Source: Brochothrix campestris
Lineage (GTDB): Bacteria; Bacillota; Bacilli; Lactobacillales; Listeriaceae
Reading direction: 5' to 3'
NCBI RefSeq assembly: GCF_046058945.1
Contig: NZ_CP175511.1
Location: forward strand, 1,178,001-1,242,000
Length of the DNA stretch: 64,000 nt
Shown: piece by piece, positions 17,511 to 25,550 of the stretch
How the letters are laid out: every line of letters starts with the position of its first letter
Position numbering within the stretch: the first letter of the stretch is position 1
Program-made: the position numbers and the translations under genes
The notes under the pieces: generated by a model
What the model was told of the DNA's origin: nothing
The model's input: the letters and a program-made list of their open reading frames with translations, nothing else
Databases searched by the model: none

Positions 17511-18293
17511 TTGTGGACGGAACGAAAAAAATGGTTATTTGAACAGTCGCATCAATTCCAGTCACGAACAAGATTACGGCAAAGCTTATCGAGACTATCA
17601 GCTACGAGAATGGTTGCGATACCAAAGCTTGCGCTCGATTATAAAGCAGAGGGCATTGTTTTTATTACTGAAACCGATATGGCTTATCCCGCCGCATTTC
17701 GAACGATGCATGATGCCCCACTTTATTTTTATGCTGTAGGGAACTTAACCTTTTTAAGTAAGAAAATAATCGCAATTGTCGGTTCACGACAGTGCTCATC
17801 ATCTGCTGAAGCGGTGATGAAGCCAATTATAACCGCATTAATGAGCGCAGAAATTGTTATCGTAAGTGGGTTAGCGCTTGGTATTGATGCATGGGCGCAT
17901 CGTCTTACACTACGAGAGAAAGGGGCAGCAATCGCGGTGCTCGGTAGTGGCATGTTTCGTTTTCATCCCCGAACAAATCAACGATTATTTGAGCAAGTAT
18001 TGACCAAAGGATTAGTGATTAGCGAGTATGCTCCAACGAATGTAGCTCGTCGTTGGACATTTGTCGAACGTAATCGACTGATTAGTGCTCTAAGTCAAGG
18101 GGTATGGGTAGTAGAAGCAACATTAAAAAGCGGTAGTTTAACAACTGTGGATTTTGCTTTAAATGAAGGTAAAAATATTTATGCCTCACCTGGCTCACCG
18201 TTAAATCGACACGCCGAAGGTTGCAATCAGTTAATTCAAGATGGCGCTTTTAGTGTATTACGGGCAGGCGATATTCTAGAAACGCTAGGCTGA
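17511..18293 (+). CDS. dprA: DNA processing protein DprA
   Basis: A 260-residue protein of the DprA/Smf family, which loads RecA on incoming single-stranded DNA during transformation. It starts with TTG, 8 bases after AAAGGAGG. The Rossmann-like core is intact: VGSRQCSS, SGLALGIDAWAH, VLGSGM, and the RNRLIS element before residue 200. The N-terminal SAM-like region is short and there is no C-terminal winged helix, so it is shorter than the B. subtilis protein (about 297). Its RBS is embedded in a hairpin. Gene order rnhB-dprA-topA is standard for Firmicutes. Confidence 0.9.
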   Translation: MWTERKKWLFEQSHQFQSRTRLRQSLSRLSATRMVAIPKLALDYKAEGIVFITETDMAYPAAFRTMHDAPLYFYAVGNLTFLSKKIIAIVGSRQCSSSAEAVMKPIITALMSAEIVIVSGLALGIDAWAHRLTLREKGAAIAVLGSGMFRFHPRTNQRLFEQVLTKGLVISEYAPTNVARRWTFVERNRLISALSQGVWVVEATLKSGSLTTVDFALNEGKNIYASPGSPLNRHAEGCNQLIQDGAFSVLRAGDILETLG

Positions 18294-18432
18294 ATTAAAA
18301 CACAGTAAATATTAATGCTTATTTCTTCTATTATAAAGATGTTTTTCTGCTTTTTAAAAGAGGATGGCTTTCATTTTAAACCGTTGTCATGTTACAATTC
18401 GAACAGATGCTACTGTATACGCATTAAAAAGC

Positions 18433-18461
18433 TTGTAACTGTAGTGAATATCTATTATAGT
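18433..18461 (+). promoter_or_regulatory. Putative topA promoter
   Basis: TTGTAA (18433-18438), a 17-base spacer and TATAGT (18456-18461), about 80 bases before topA. The rest of the dprA-topA gap shows no gene. Confidence 0.4.
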
Positions 18462-18540
18462 ATGTTATGTTAACTTAACACCAAATATACCCTTACCATT
18501 AACATGTAATGGAAGTGAAAGACGAGAGGACTGAAAGTCT

Positions 18541-20619
18541 ATGGCTGATTATCTAGTCATTGTTGAGTCACCAGCAAAAGCGAAAACAATCGAAAAATAT
18601 TTAGGTAAAAAGTATAAAGTGCGTGCGTCGATGGGCCATTTACGTGATTTGCCAAAAAGTACAATGGGTGTTGATACCGAAAATAATTATGAACCACGCT
18701 ATATTACCATCCGTGGTAAAGGTAGTACTTTAAAAGAATTAAAACAAGCAGCAAAAAAAATGAAAAAAGTTTATCTCGCAGCCGATCCAGATCGCGAGGG
18801 GGAAGCAATTGCTTGGCATTTAGCTAATAGTTTGAATTTAGACTTGAATGACGACCTCCGTGTTGTTTTTAACGAAATCACCCGCGATGCGGTGAAAGAT
18901 TCGTTTAAACATCCACGTAAATTAGATATGGATTTAGTTGATGCGCAACAAGCACGACGTATTCTCGATCGTTTAGTCGGCTATAACATTAGTCCGGTTC
19001 TCTGGAAGAAGGTCAAAAAAGGCTTAAGTGCTGGCCGTGTGCAATCAATCGCCTTGAAATTAATCATTGAACGCGAAAAAGAAGTGAATTCGTTTACGCC
19101 TGAAGAATACTGGAGCATTGATGGTCAGTTTATTAAAGGCAAGAAACAATTTCAAGCTAACTTTTACGGTGTAAATGGTAAAAAAACTGATTTACCGACA
19201 AGTGAATCGGTTAAGGCTGTCGTTGAGCAGCTGAACGGGAAAGATTTTACCGTCGATAAGGTAACGAAAAAAGAACGTAAACGAAATCCAGCAGCACCGT
19301 TTACGACCTCTTCTTTACAACAAGAGGCGGCTCGTAAACTGAATTTTAAAACACGAAAAACAATGATGATTGCCCAACAGTTGTACGAAGGAATTGCAAT
19401 TGGTCGTGCAGGGACTGTCGGGCTCATTACATATATGCGTACCGATTCGACACGTATATCTGAAACGGCAGTTGCCGCAGCGAAAGACTATATTGGTGAA
19501 ACATACGGTGCTGAGTATCTTCGAACAGCAGACCGTAAAGATAAAAATAAAAAAGGCGCTCAAGATGCCCATGAGGCTGTTCGTCCCTCACGACTCGACA
19601 AGGCGCCGGCTGATATTAAAAAATATTTATCGCGTGATCAATTTCGTTTATATAAGTTGATTTGGGAACGGTTCATTGCCAGTCAAATGGCACCGGCGGT
19701 ATTGGATACGATGCGTGTTGATTTATCGAATAACAACGTTAATTTCCGTGCAAACGGCTCGAAAATCAAGTTTAACGGTTTTATGAAAGTATATGTTGAA
19801 GGCACCGATGATGGCAGCGATGAAAAAGAAAATATTTTACCGGATATGACAACCGGTGATACGGTGCAGTCGCTAAATGTTGATCCGCGTCAGCATTTCA
19901 CACAGCCACCACCACGATTCACTGAAGCGCGACTTGTTAAAACGTTGGAAGAAATCGGGATTGGTCGCCCATCAACCTATGCACCAACCCTCGATACGAT
20001 TCAGCGCCGAAACTATGTGACGCTTGATAACAAACGGTTTATGCCGACAGAACTGGGCGAGATAGTCTATGCATTGGTGGCAGAATATTTCCCTGAAATT
20101 ATCGATGTGACGTTTACAGCCAATATGGAGGAAAAACTCGATGCGGTCGAGCACGGTAAGATGGAATGGAAGAAAGTTATCGATGAATTTTATCGTCCGT
20201 TCGAAAAAGAAGTGCAAAAAGCTGAAGCCGAGATGGAAAAAATTGTTATTGAAGATGAACCAGCAGGCATTGACTGCGAACTATGTGGCAAACCAATGGT
20301 CATTAAAATGGGCCGTTATGGTAAATTTATGGCCTGCAGTGGGTTCCCCGATTGTCGCAACACGAAGGCGATTGTCAAAGAAATCGGTGTGATGTGTCCA
20401 GACTGTAAAGAAGGTCATGTAATCGAACGTAAAAGTAAGAAAAACCGCCTGTTTTATGGCTGTGATAAATACCCAGAGTGTGAGTATGTGAGTTGGGATC
20501 GTCCGATTGAACGCCCTTGTCCAAAATGTGACAAACACACGTTGGTCGTAAAAAAACTCAAAAAAGGGAACCAAATTACCTGTACAGCTTGTGATTATAA
20601 AGAAGAAGAACAAAAATAA
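18541..20619 (+). CDS. topA: DNA topoisomerase I
   Basis: A 692-residue type IA topoisomerase that relaxes negative supercoils. The N-terminal TOPRIM domain (LVIVESPAKAKTIEKYLG; AADPDREGEAIAWHL) is followed by the core with the active tyrosine Tyr298 in LITYMRTDSTR. Three C-terminal zinc-ribbon modules with four cysteines each are visible (starting CELC, CPDC and CPKC). Length matches the Bacillus enzyme. RBS GAGAGGA is upstream and a terminator follows. In Listeria and Bacillus trmFO lies directly after topA; here xerC follows instead. Confidence 0.97.
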   Translation: MADYLVIVESPAKAKTIEKYLGKKYKVRASMGHLRDLPKSTMGVDTENNYEPRYITIRGKGSTLKELKQAAKKMKKVYLAADPDREGEAIAWHLANSLNLDLNDDLRVVFNEITRDAVKDSFKHPRKLDMDLVDAQQARRILDRLVGYNISPVLWKKVKKGLSAGRVQSIALKLIIEREKEVNSFTPEEYWSIDGQFIKGKKQFQANFYGVNGKKTDLPTSESVKAVVEQLNGKDFTVDKVTKKERKRNPAAPFTTSSLQQEAARKLNFKTRKTMMIAQQLYEGIAIGRAGTVGLITYMRTDSTRISETAVAAAKDYIGETYGAEYLRTADRKDKNKKGAQDAHEAVRPSRLDKAPADIKKYLSRDQFRLYKLIWERFIASQMAPAVLDTMRVDLSNNNVNFRANGSKIKFNGFMKVYVEGTDDGSDEKENILPDMTTGDTVQSLNVDPRQHFTQPPPRFTEARLVKTLEEIGIGRPSTYAPTLDTIQRRNYVTLDNKRFMPTELGEIVYALVAEYFPEIIDVTFTANMEEKLDAVEHGKMEWKKVIDEFYRPFEKEVQKAEAEMEKIVIEDEPAGIDCELCGKPMVIKMGRYGKFMACSGFPDCRNTKAIVKEIGVMCPDCKEGHVIERKSKKNRLFYGCDKYPECEYVSWDRPIERPCPKCDKHTLVVKKLKKGNQITCTACDYKEEEQK

Positions 20620-20627
20620 GCATCATG

Positions 20628-20664
20628 CTGAGGGTGACATTAAGGTGTCAACCCTCAGTTTTTT
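20628..20664 (+). terminator. Intrinsic terminator after topA
   Basis: CTGAGGGT (20628-20635) pairs with ACCCTCAG (20651-20658), with an inner GACA/TGTC stem and a following T run. Confidence 0.8.
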
Positions 20665-20700
20665 ATTTACCTCATCCACTAAAGTTCTGAAAGTTCCGAA

Positions 20701-20728
20701 TTGTTTACTTTTTAGCTTTTGGTATGAT
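20701..20728 (+). promoter_or_regulatory. Putative xerC promoter
   Basis: TTGTTT (20701-20706), a 16-base spacer and TATGAT (20723-20728), 30 bases before the xerC start. Confidence 0.45.
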
Positions 20729-20757
20729 ACGATGAATGGGGTTAAGGAGGAAAAACA

Positions 20758-21666
20758 ATGATAACTCTCGAAAATAAGGACATCCTTAATTTTACACAAT
20801 ATTTAGAAGTAGAACGTAATTATTCTGCGGCAACAGTCCTTGCCTACCAAGCAGATGTTACAGACTTTACGACCTTTTTGAACAGTGAAAATATCGCAAA
20901 CTATGCTGCGGTTGAAATGCTCGATATTCGCTTATATTTAACTAAATTGCATGAACAATTATTATCACGTTCAAGTGTTTCACGGAAGTTATCGAGTTTA
21001 CGTAGTTTTTATGCTTACTTAGTGACAACTAACCAAACCGATCAAAATCCGTTGGCATCAGTTTCACATGCGCGTAAATACGTTAGTCTACCACATTTCT
21101 TTTATTCTGAAGAGATGAATGAGTTGTTCGAAACGGCGCAAACACGGCAAACAAAGTTAGCGAGTCGTGATTTAGCTTTACTTGAAGTTCTTTATGCAAC
21201 AGGTATGCGTGTTTCAGAGTGTGAAGCTATGCGACTAGCAGACATTGATATGAACTATCACACAGTGTTAGTGCACGGGAAGGGGAGCAAAGAACGACAT
21301 GTTCCTCTCGGACAGTTTGCCATCGATGCCTTGCAGACTTACTTCGAAAAGTGTCGCACCCCGTTATTACAACATTTTAATGAAACACATACGGCTGTTT
21401 TCATTAATAAAAATGGGAAACCGTTGACTGTTAGAGGAATCCGCTACTGTTTAGACCAATTAATGAAGGCAACGACATTAACCGGTAAGATTCACCCACA
21501 CATGTTACGTCATACCTTTGCTACCGATTTGATGAATGCAGGAGCCGATATGCGAACCGTACAAGAATTACTTGGGCACGTAAGTTTATCATCGACGCAA
21601 ATTTATACACATGTCACCAAAGAACGATTACAAGAAACATATCGCAATGCACATCCGCGTGCATAA
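20758..21666 (+). CDS. xerC: Tyrosine recombinase XerC (CodV)
   Basis: A 302-residue site-specific recombinase that resolves chromosome dimers at dif. It has an N-terminal SAM-like domain (residues 5-95) and a catalytic domain with the usual residues: Arg in TGMRVSE, Lys in HGKGSKERHVPL, HxxR in HPHMLRHTFA, His in LGHVSL and the Tyr in IYTHV. RBS AAGGAGG. It stands directly before codY as in Bacillus (codV), but the hslV and hslU genes that usually sit between are missing here. Confidence 0.92.
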   Translation: MITLENKDILNFTQYLEVERNYSAATVLAYQADVTDFTTFLNSENIANYAAVEMLDIRLYLTKLHEQLLSRSSVSRKLSSLRSFYAYLVTTNQTDQNPLASVSHARKYVSLPHFFYSEEMNELFETAQTRQTKLASRDLALLEVLYATGMRVSECEAMRLADIDMNYHTVLVHGKGSKERHVPLGQFAIDALQTYFEKCRTPLLQHFNETHTAVFINKNGKPLTVRGIRYCLDQLMKATTLTGKIHPHMLRHTFATDLMNAGADMRTVQELLGHVSLSSTQIYTHVTKERLQETYRNAHPRA

Positions 21667-21740
21667 TTTCATAAACAAGGTCGTTTTCACAGAAAAGTTT
21701 ATTAATTAAATAAAATAGCACAAAAAACAATGATTATGTA

Positions 21741-21769
21741 TGTTTAATTGTACGATAACGTGATATACT
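21741..21769 (+). promoter_or_regulatory. Putative codY promoter
   Basis: TGTTTA (21741-21746), a 17-base spacer and TATACT (21764-21769) with an extended TGA before it. It lies about 120 bases before codY, so a long leader is expected. Confidence 0.5.
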
Positions 21770-21891
21770 ACGTAAGGACCTAATGTTAAGTAATCTTACT
21801 TATTCACACATATATGTTTGACTGAACGTATCACAAAAACTAAATAACATCAAATGACTGCTGTGGCGAGTCATCTCTAGGAGGAAAACTA

Positions 21892-22674
21892 ATGAACCTT
21901 ACATTATTACAAAAGACGCGTGGAATTAACTCATTATTACAAAAATCAGCTGGTCATTCCGTTGATTTTAACGAAATGGCTGCAACAATGAGTCGTTTTA
22001 TTGAGGCAAATGTCTACATTGTAAGCCGTAAAGGAAAATTGCTAGGTGTATCTGAAGAAGTTGAAATTAATAACCAACGAATGATCAGCTTCATCGAAAG
22101 TCGTCAATTTCCAGTTGATTACACGAATAGCTTATTTAATATTACTGAAACAACCCAAAACATTGATTTCGAAAGTCGTTACACGATTTTCCCTGTCGAA
22201 AATGCCGGTATTTTTAAACAAGGTTTAACGACAATTGTACCGATTGTTGGTGGTGGTGATCGTTTGGGAACGTTAATCATTTCACGTTTAAGCGATGTTT
22301 TTACAGATGACGATTTAATTTTGGCTGAATACGGTGCAACCGTTGTTGGCATGGAAATTTTACGTGAAAAAACCGAAGAAATTGAGGAAGAAGCTCGTAG
22401 TAAAGCCGTTGTACAAATGGCAATTAACTCTCTCTCATACAGTGAACATGGCGCGATTGAACATATTTTTGAAGAACTTGGTGGTAAGGAAGGCTTGCTA
22501 GTTGCGTCTAAAATCGCCGATCGAGTCGGTATTACACGTTCAGTAATTGTTAATGCATTACGTAAACTTGAAAGTGCTGGTGTGATTGAATCACGCTCAC
22601 TTGGCATGAAAGGAACTTATATTAAAGTGCTTAATGATAAATTTTTAGTGGCTCTTGAAAAAACAAGTATGTAA
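21892..22674 (+). CDS. codY: Global regulator CodY
   Basis: A 260-residue GTP- and branched-chain-amino-acid-sensing repressor. An N-terminal GAF domain (residues 1-155) carries the ligand pocket. The C-terminal winged HTH is very well conserved (SKIADRVGITRSVIVNALRKL; SAGVIESRSLGMKGTYIKV). Length is normal. RBS CTAGGAGG. It controls amino acid uptake and catabolism when nutrients fall. A perfect terminator follows at 22781. Confidence 0.97.
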   Translation: MNLTLLQKTRGINSLLQKSAGHSVDFNEMAATMSRFIEANVYIVSRKGKLLGVSEEVEINNQRMISFIESRQFPVDYTNSLFNITETTQNIDFESRYTIFPVENAGIFKQGLTTIVPIVGGGDRLGTLIISRLSDVFTDDDLILAEYGATVVGMEILREKTEEIEEEARSKAVVQMAINSLSYSEHGAIEHIFEELGGKEGLLVASKIADRVGITRSVIVNALRKLESAGVIESRSLGMKGTYIKVLNDKFLVALEKTSM

Positions 22675-22780
22675 GTCGCAACGTTTAACTAAGTGATGCG
22701 CGCTATAACATTGAGGGTCAAACGGTCGCTATTGATCGAGTTGTTTTATATACAGATTCAAGTTACTTTTACTACAGTCT

Positions 22781-22815
22781 AAAAGGAACAATCCCTTGGA
22801 TTGTTCCTTTTTTTA
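22781..22815 (+). terminator. Intrinsic terminator after codY
   Basis: A perfect 14-bp stem AAAAGGAACAATCC (22781-22794) and its complement (22798-22811), with a 3-base loop and T run. The next gene starts 20 bases later. Confidence 0.85.
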
Positions 22816-22830
22816 TTGAGGAGGATAAAC

Positions 22831-23253
22831 ATGAAAACAGTCAACCAATCTGAAATTAAAGTGCGCTATAGTGAAACCGATCAAATGGGAGTCGTGTATC
22901 ATACGAATTACTTAGTCTGGTGTGAGATAGGACGGACGAATTTGATTTCACAACTCGGCTTTGATTATGTCGAAATGGAGGCACAAGGTTATTTAGCACC
23001 TGTGTTAGATGTCCAGTTGCAATATAAATTCCCGTTACGATACGGGCAATCAGCCATCGTCAAAACGTGGGTTGCAGCTTATGATGGGTTGCGGACAACC
23101 TACGGTTATGAAATTCGGGTAAAAGAAACCGACCAACTGGCTCTTACTGCAACAACAACCCATGCGATTGTTACGAAAGAACATTTTAAACCTGCCTCTT
23201 TTAGAAGGCATTTCCCTGAGTGGGATAAGGGCTATAAAAAGGAAGTTGAATAG
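22831..23253 (+). CDS. Acyl-CoA thioesterase, YbgC/4-HBT family
   Basis: A 140-residue single hot-dog-fold protein. The ATG at 22831 with GAGGAGG is used rather than the longer frame starting inside the terminator. The motif YSETDQMGVVYHTNYLVWCEIGR is split across residues 10-32 and contains the Asp of 4-hydroxybenzoyl-CoA thioesterases. It would hydrolyse short or medium acyl-CoA esters in the cytoplasm. It is followed directly (no gap) by the YneQ-GalM gene. Confidence 0.85.
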   Translation: MKTVNQSEIKVRYSETDQMGVVYHTNYLVWCEIGRTNLISQLGFDYVEMEAQGYLAPVLDVQLQYKFPLRYGQSAIVKTWVAAYDGLRTTYGYEIRVKETDQLALTATTTHAIVTKEHFKPASFRRHFPEWDKGYKKEVE

Positions 23254-24447
23254 ATGGCATTTGGGGTAAGTCGTGCGCAATTAAAGGCATGGAAGGCGGC
23301 CGTACGGTCTGGTGAGATTGCTTTTCTGACACATTGGTGGCAGGATGACCGCTTTAATGGGGTTAGCAGTTTCACCAAGGTTGGCTGTGCTGATCGTGCT
23401 AAATTAATAGAGTGGGGAAGTCAATACGGTTTGCAAGCGAAATACTTAGATTTAAAACATGAGCAGTATCCTCATTTTGACTTGTTTGGTGACACCCAAC
23501 TCTATGTGTTACGAGCAGAAGGCTTAACAGATCATATCAAACGGTTTAAATTAGCTACTACTGAAGGAGTGAGGCAGATGTATACGTTAGAAACAGACCA
23601 AGCCATTGTTAAAATAGCCGTTAAAGGGGCTGAATTACAGTCATTCATCCGTAAAGATACGGGTATTGAATACATATGGCAAGCAGATCCAACCTATTGG
23701 GGCAGACATGCACCGATTTTATTTCCTAATGTCGGTCGCCTACAAGACAATCAGTATCATTATCAAAACAAGTATTATAGTCAACCACAACACGGTTTCG
23801 CACGGGATTTACCGTTTACGGTTGTGACTGTATCGCCAACACATATTTTACTGGAACTGACGCAAACAGCTGAGACATTAAAAAATTATCCGTTTGCCTT
23901 CAACCTGCGGATCGCATACTATCTGGAAGATGCAAATCTAAAAGTTGAATGGACAGTTACTAATCCGGCGGAAGCAACGCTGTATTTTTCAATTGGGGGG
24001 CATCCAGCCTTTAATATTCCGTTAGAAACGCAACAGACATTTACTGATTATGATTTAGTATTTTCACAACCATTTGACGGGGAGCTCTTGAGTTTAGAAG
24101 GGCCCTTCCTTAATCAATCAGTCCAGAAACGATTAAGCAAACAAGCAATCACCCATGTACCGCTGTCTAAAGCCCTCTTTAAAGAAGATGCCTTAATCTT
24201 TGAGGATATTGCTGAACTGACGTTGGCGAACAAACAACGGACACATGGTGTCCGTGTACATACCGCTGAAATGGCCTTTGTTGGTGTTTGGTCACCGTTA
24301 AATGATGCCCCATTCGTTTGTATCGAACCGTGGCAAGGAATTGCTGATACAACTGATACATCAAAAGAGTGGTCAACCAAGTATGGTTCACACAAACTTG
24401 CCGCAGGCGAAATTTTCCAAAAAGCGTATACAATTGCACCGTTTTAA
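23254..24447 (+). CDS. Fusion of YneQ-like protein and aldose 1-epimerase (LacX/GalM-like)
   Basis: This 397-residue reading frame has two unrelated parts. Residues 1-105 resemble the small Bacillus YneQ protein (MAFGVSRAQLKAWK; GEIAFLTHWW; YPHFDLFG), which has no known function. Residues 109-397 are a complete LacX-type aldose epimerase (GRHAPILFPNVGR, HGFARDLPF, GGHPAFNIP). No stop separates them. A good Shine-Dalgarno GAAGGAG (23563-23569) precedes an in-frame ATG at 23578, so a free epimerase of 289 residues may also be made. In relatives I recall these as separate genes; here they are either fused or the upstream stop was lost. A TGA in another frame lies at the junction. Confidence 0.8.
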   Translation: MAFGVSRAQLKAWKAAVRSGEIAFLTHWWQDDRFNGVSSFTKVGCADRAKLIEWGSQYGLQAKYLDLKHEQYPHFDLFGDTQLYVLRAEGLTDHIKRFKLATTEGVRQMYTLETDQAIVKIAVKGAELQSFIRKDTGIEYIWQADPTYWGRHAPILFPNVGRLQDNQYHYQNKYYSQPQHGFARDLPFTVVTVSPTHILLELTQTAETLKNYPFAFNLRIAYYLEDANLKVEWTVTNPAEATLYFSIGGHPAFNIPLETQQTFTDYDLVFSQPFDGELLSLEGPFLNQSVQKRLSKQAITHVPLSKALFKEDALIFEDIAELTLANKQRTHGVRVHTAEMAFVGVWSPLNDAPFVCIEPWQGIADTTDTSKEWSTKYGSHKLAAGEIFQKAYTIAPF

Positions 24448-24453
24448 GCACGA

Positions 24454-24485
24454 AAAAAGCCGTAGAATTCATTCTACGGCTTTTT
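24454..24485. terminator. Bidirectional terminator, epimerase gene and plsY
   Basis: A perfect 15-bp stem AAAAAGCCGTAGAAT (24454-24468) pairs with 24471-24485, with a 2-base center. T runs occur on both strands between convergent genes. Confidence 0.85.
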
Positions 24486-24487
24486 AA

Positions 24488-25099
24488 TCACATGTTATTT
24501 TTTTTTGCTTTAAAAACCATCTTTGATTCGGTTCCGTTTTTAATACGTGTAATATTGGCACGGTGTCGATAAAGGATAAAAGCCGTTAAAATCGCCATCA
24601 CGACAATTAAGGTGATATCCTTGAAAAAGATACTGGCGATAAAGCCGACAGTAACGGCAACCATTGAACTTAAAGACACATAACGTGTCAATAGTAACAC
24701 AATCGCGAAGGCGATTAGAACGATTAAAAAGACTGTTGGTGAATAACCGAGGAGGATACCTGCTGACGTTGCAACAGCTTTGCCACCTCTTAATTTTGCG
24801 TAAGCAGGGTAAATATGACCGATGACTGCAAATAAACCAATCAACAATGGGTTAACAGGCACATCTAACCAAACCGGAATTAAGGTTGCTAATGTCCCTT
24901 TCAGGACATCAATTATCATCACGATGATGCCCGCTTTAACACCTAATATACGAAATGAGTTTGTAGCGCCAAGGTTACGGCTACCGTAATCTCTAATATC
25001 TTTTTTGAAAAACCATTTACCAATCCACAAGCCTGCTGTAAATGATCCGATTAAATAAGCGACAAGTATGAGTGCAATCACTTGTATGGCATAATTCAT
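24488..25099 (-). CDS. plsY: Glycerol-3-phosphate acyltransferase PlsY
   Basis: A 203-residue membrane enzyme that moves the acyl group from acyl-phosphate to glycerol-3-phosphate, the first step of phospholipid synthesis. Five membrane segments are visible. The three conserved loops are GSRNLGATNSFR (residues about 38-50), GHIYPAYAKLRGGKAVATSAG (about 95-115) and a late RHRANI. It is divergent from parE, as in Bacillus and Listeria. Confidence 0.95.
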   Translation of the reverse strand: MNYAIQVIALILVAYLIGSFTAGLWIGKWFFKKDIRDYGSRNLGATNSFRILGVKAGIIVMIIDVLKGTLATLIPVWLDVPVNPLLIGLFAVIGHIYPAYAKLRGGKAVATSAGILLGYSPTVFLIVLIAFAIVLLLTRYVSLSSMVAVTVGFIASIFFKDITLIVVMAILTAFILYRHRANITRIKNGTESKMVFKAKKNNM

Positions 25100-25137
25100 A
25101 CGAATTCCTCTTCTCTTTAAAAGTACGTAACACCTTC

Positions 25138-25166
25138 ATTATAGTTGAAACCGTAAGGAATTGGAA
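25138..25166 (-). promoter_or_regulatory. Putative plsY promoter
   Basis: On the minus strand: TTCCAA (25161-25166), a 17-base spacer and a perfect TATAAT (25138-25143), about 40 bases before plsY. Confidence 0.45.
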
Positions 25167-25303
25167 CGATTATTTTCGTTACGGCACCAATTAATGACAG
25201 GAACTGTTAGTAGTAAGTCATAAGAAACTGATTGGTTTCAAATAAATAGTGATTTTGTTTGTGATACGACTACTAAGTGGTGTATACTAAGCTTTCGTAG
25301 CTA

Positions 25304-25331
25304 TTGACAAAAGATGCCCATTAGCGATAAT
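25304..25331 (+). promoter_or_regulatory. Upstream promoter toward parE
   Basis: Perfect TTGACA (25304-25309), a 16-base spacer and GATAAT (25326-25331). It would give a leader of about 210 bases before parE. Confidence 0.55.
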
Positions 25332-25460
25332 CTAAAAAAAGAACCGCGATATTACGGTGATTTTTTGAGCGTAATCGGTTACACTAAATAGTAGAGAGTT
25401 ATTTTTTAAAACAACTTACAATCAAAAGATAGTTTTAACAAAGGCTGTACCGAACATTGT

Positions 25461-25490
25461 TTGACAAAACAAGTCAATCTTTGTTATTTT
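25461..25490 (+). promoter_or_regulatory. Proximal parE promoter
   Basis: Perfect TTGACA (25461-25466) and TATTTT (25485-25490) with an extended TG, spacer 18. The LexA box begins 7 bases downstream. Confidence 0.5.
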
Positions 25491-25496
25491 TAAAGA

Positions 25497-25510
25497 CGAA
25501 CAAACGTTTG
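25497..25510. promoter_or_regulatory. LexA (DinR) box before parE
   Basis: CGAACAAACGTTTG matches the Gram-positive LexA consensus CGAACRNRYGTTYG at every position. It covers the expected transcription start of the proximal parE promoter, where a repressor would block initiation. B. subtilis parEC is recalled as a LexA-regulated operon, which supports the call. Confidence 0.7.
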
Positions 25511-25550
25511 CAAAGGCAAACACTCCAAGATAGAAAGGCGCTGTTTAGGA

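Larger units (their letters stand above)
25100..25550. other. Intergenic region plsY-parE with promoters in both directions
   Basis: No gene is seen. The gap holds a plsY promoter on the minus strand, two TTGACA-type promoters toward parE and a LexA box (separate entries). Between 25170 and 25300 nothing convincing is found. Confidence 0.6.

Noticed and set aside
25453..25466. Second LexA-like site CGAACATTGTTTG
   Set aside because: The gap between half sites is one base too short and the sequence overlaps a -35 box, so it is more likely chance.
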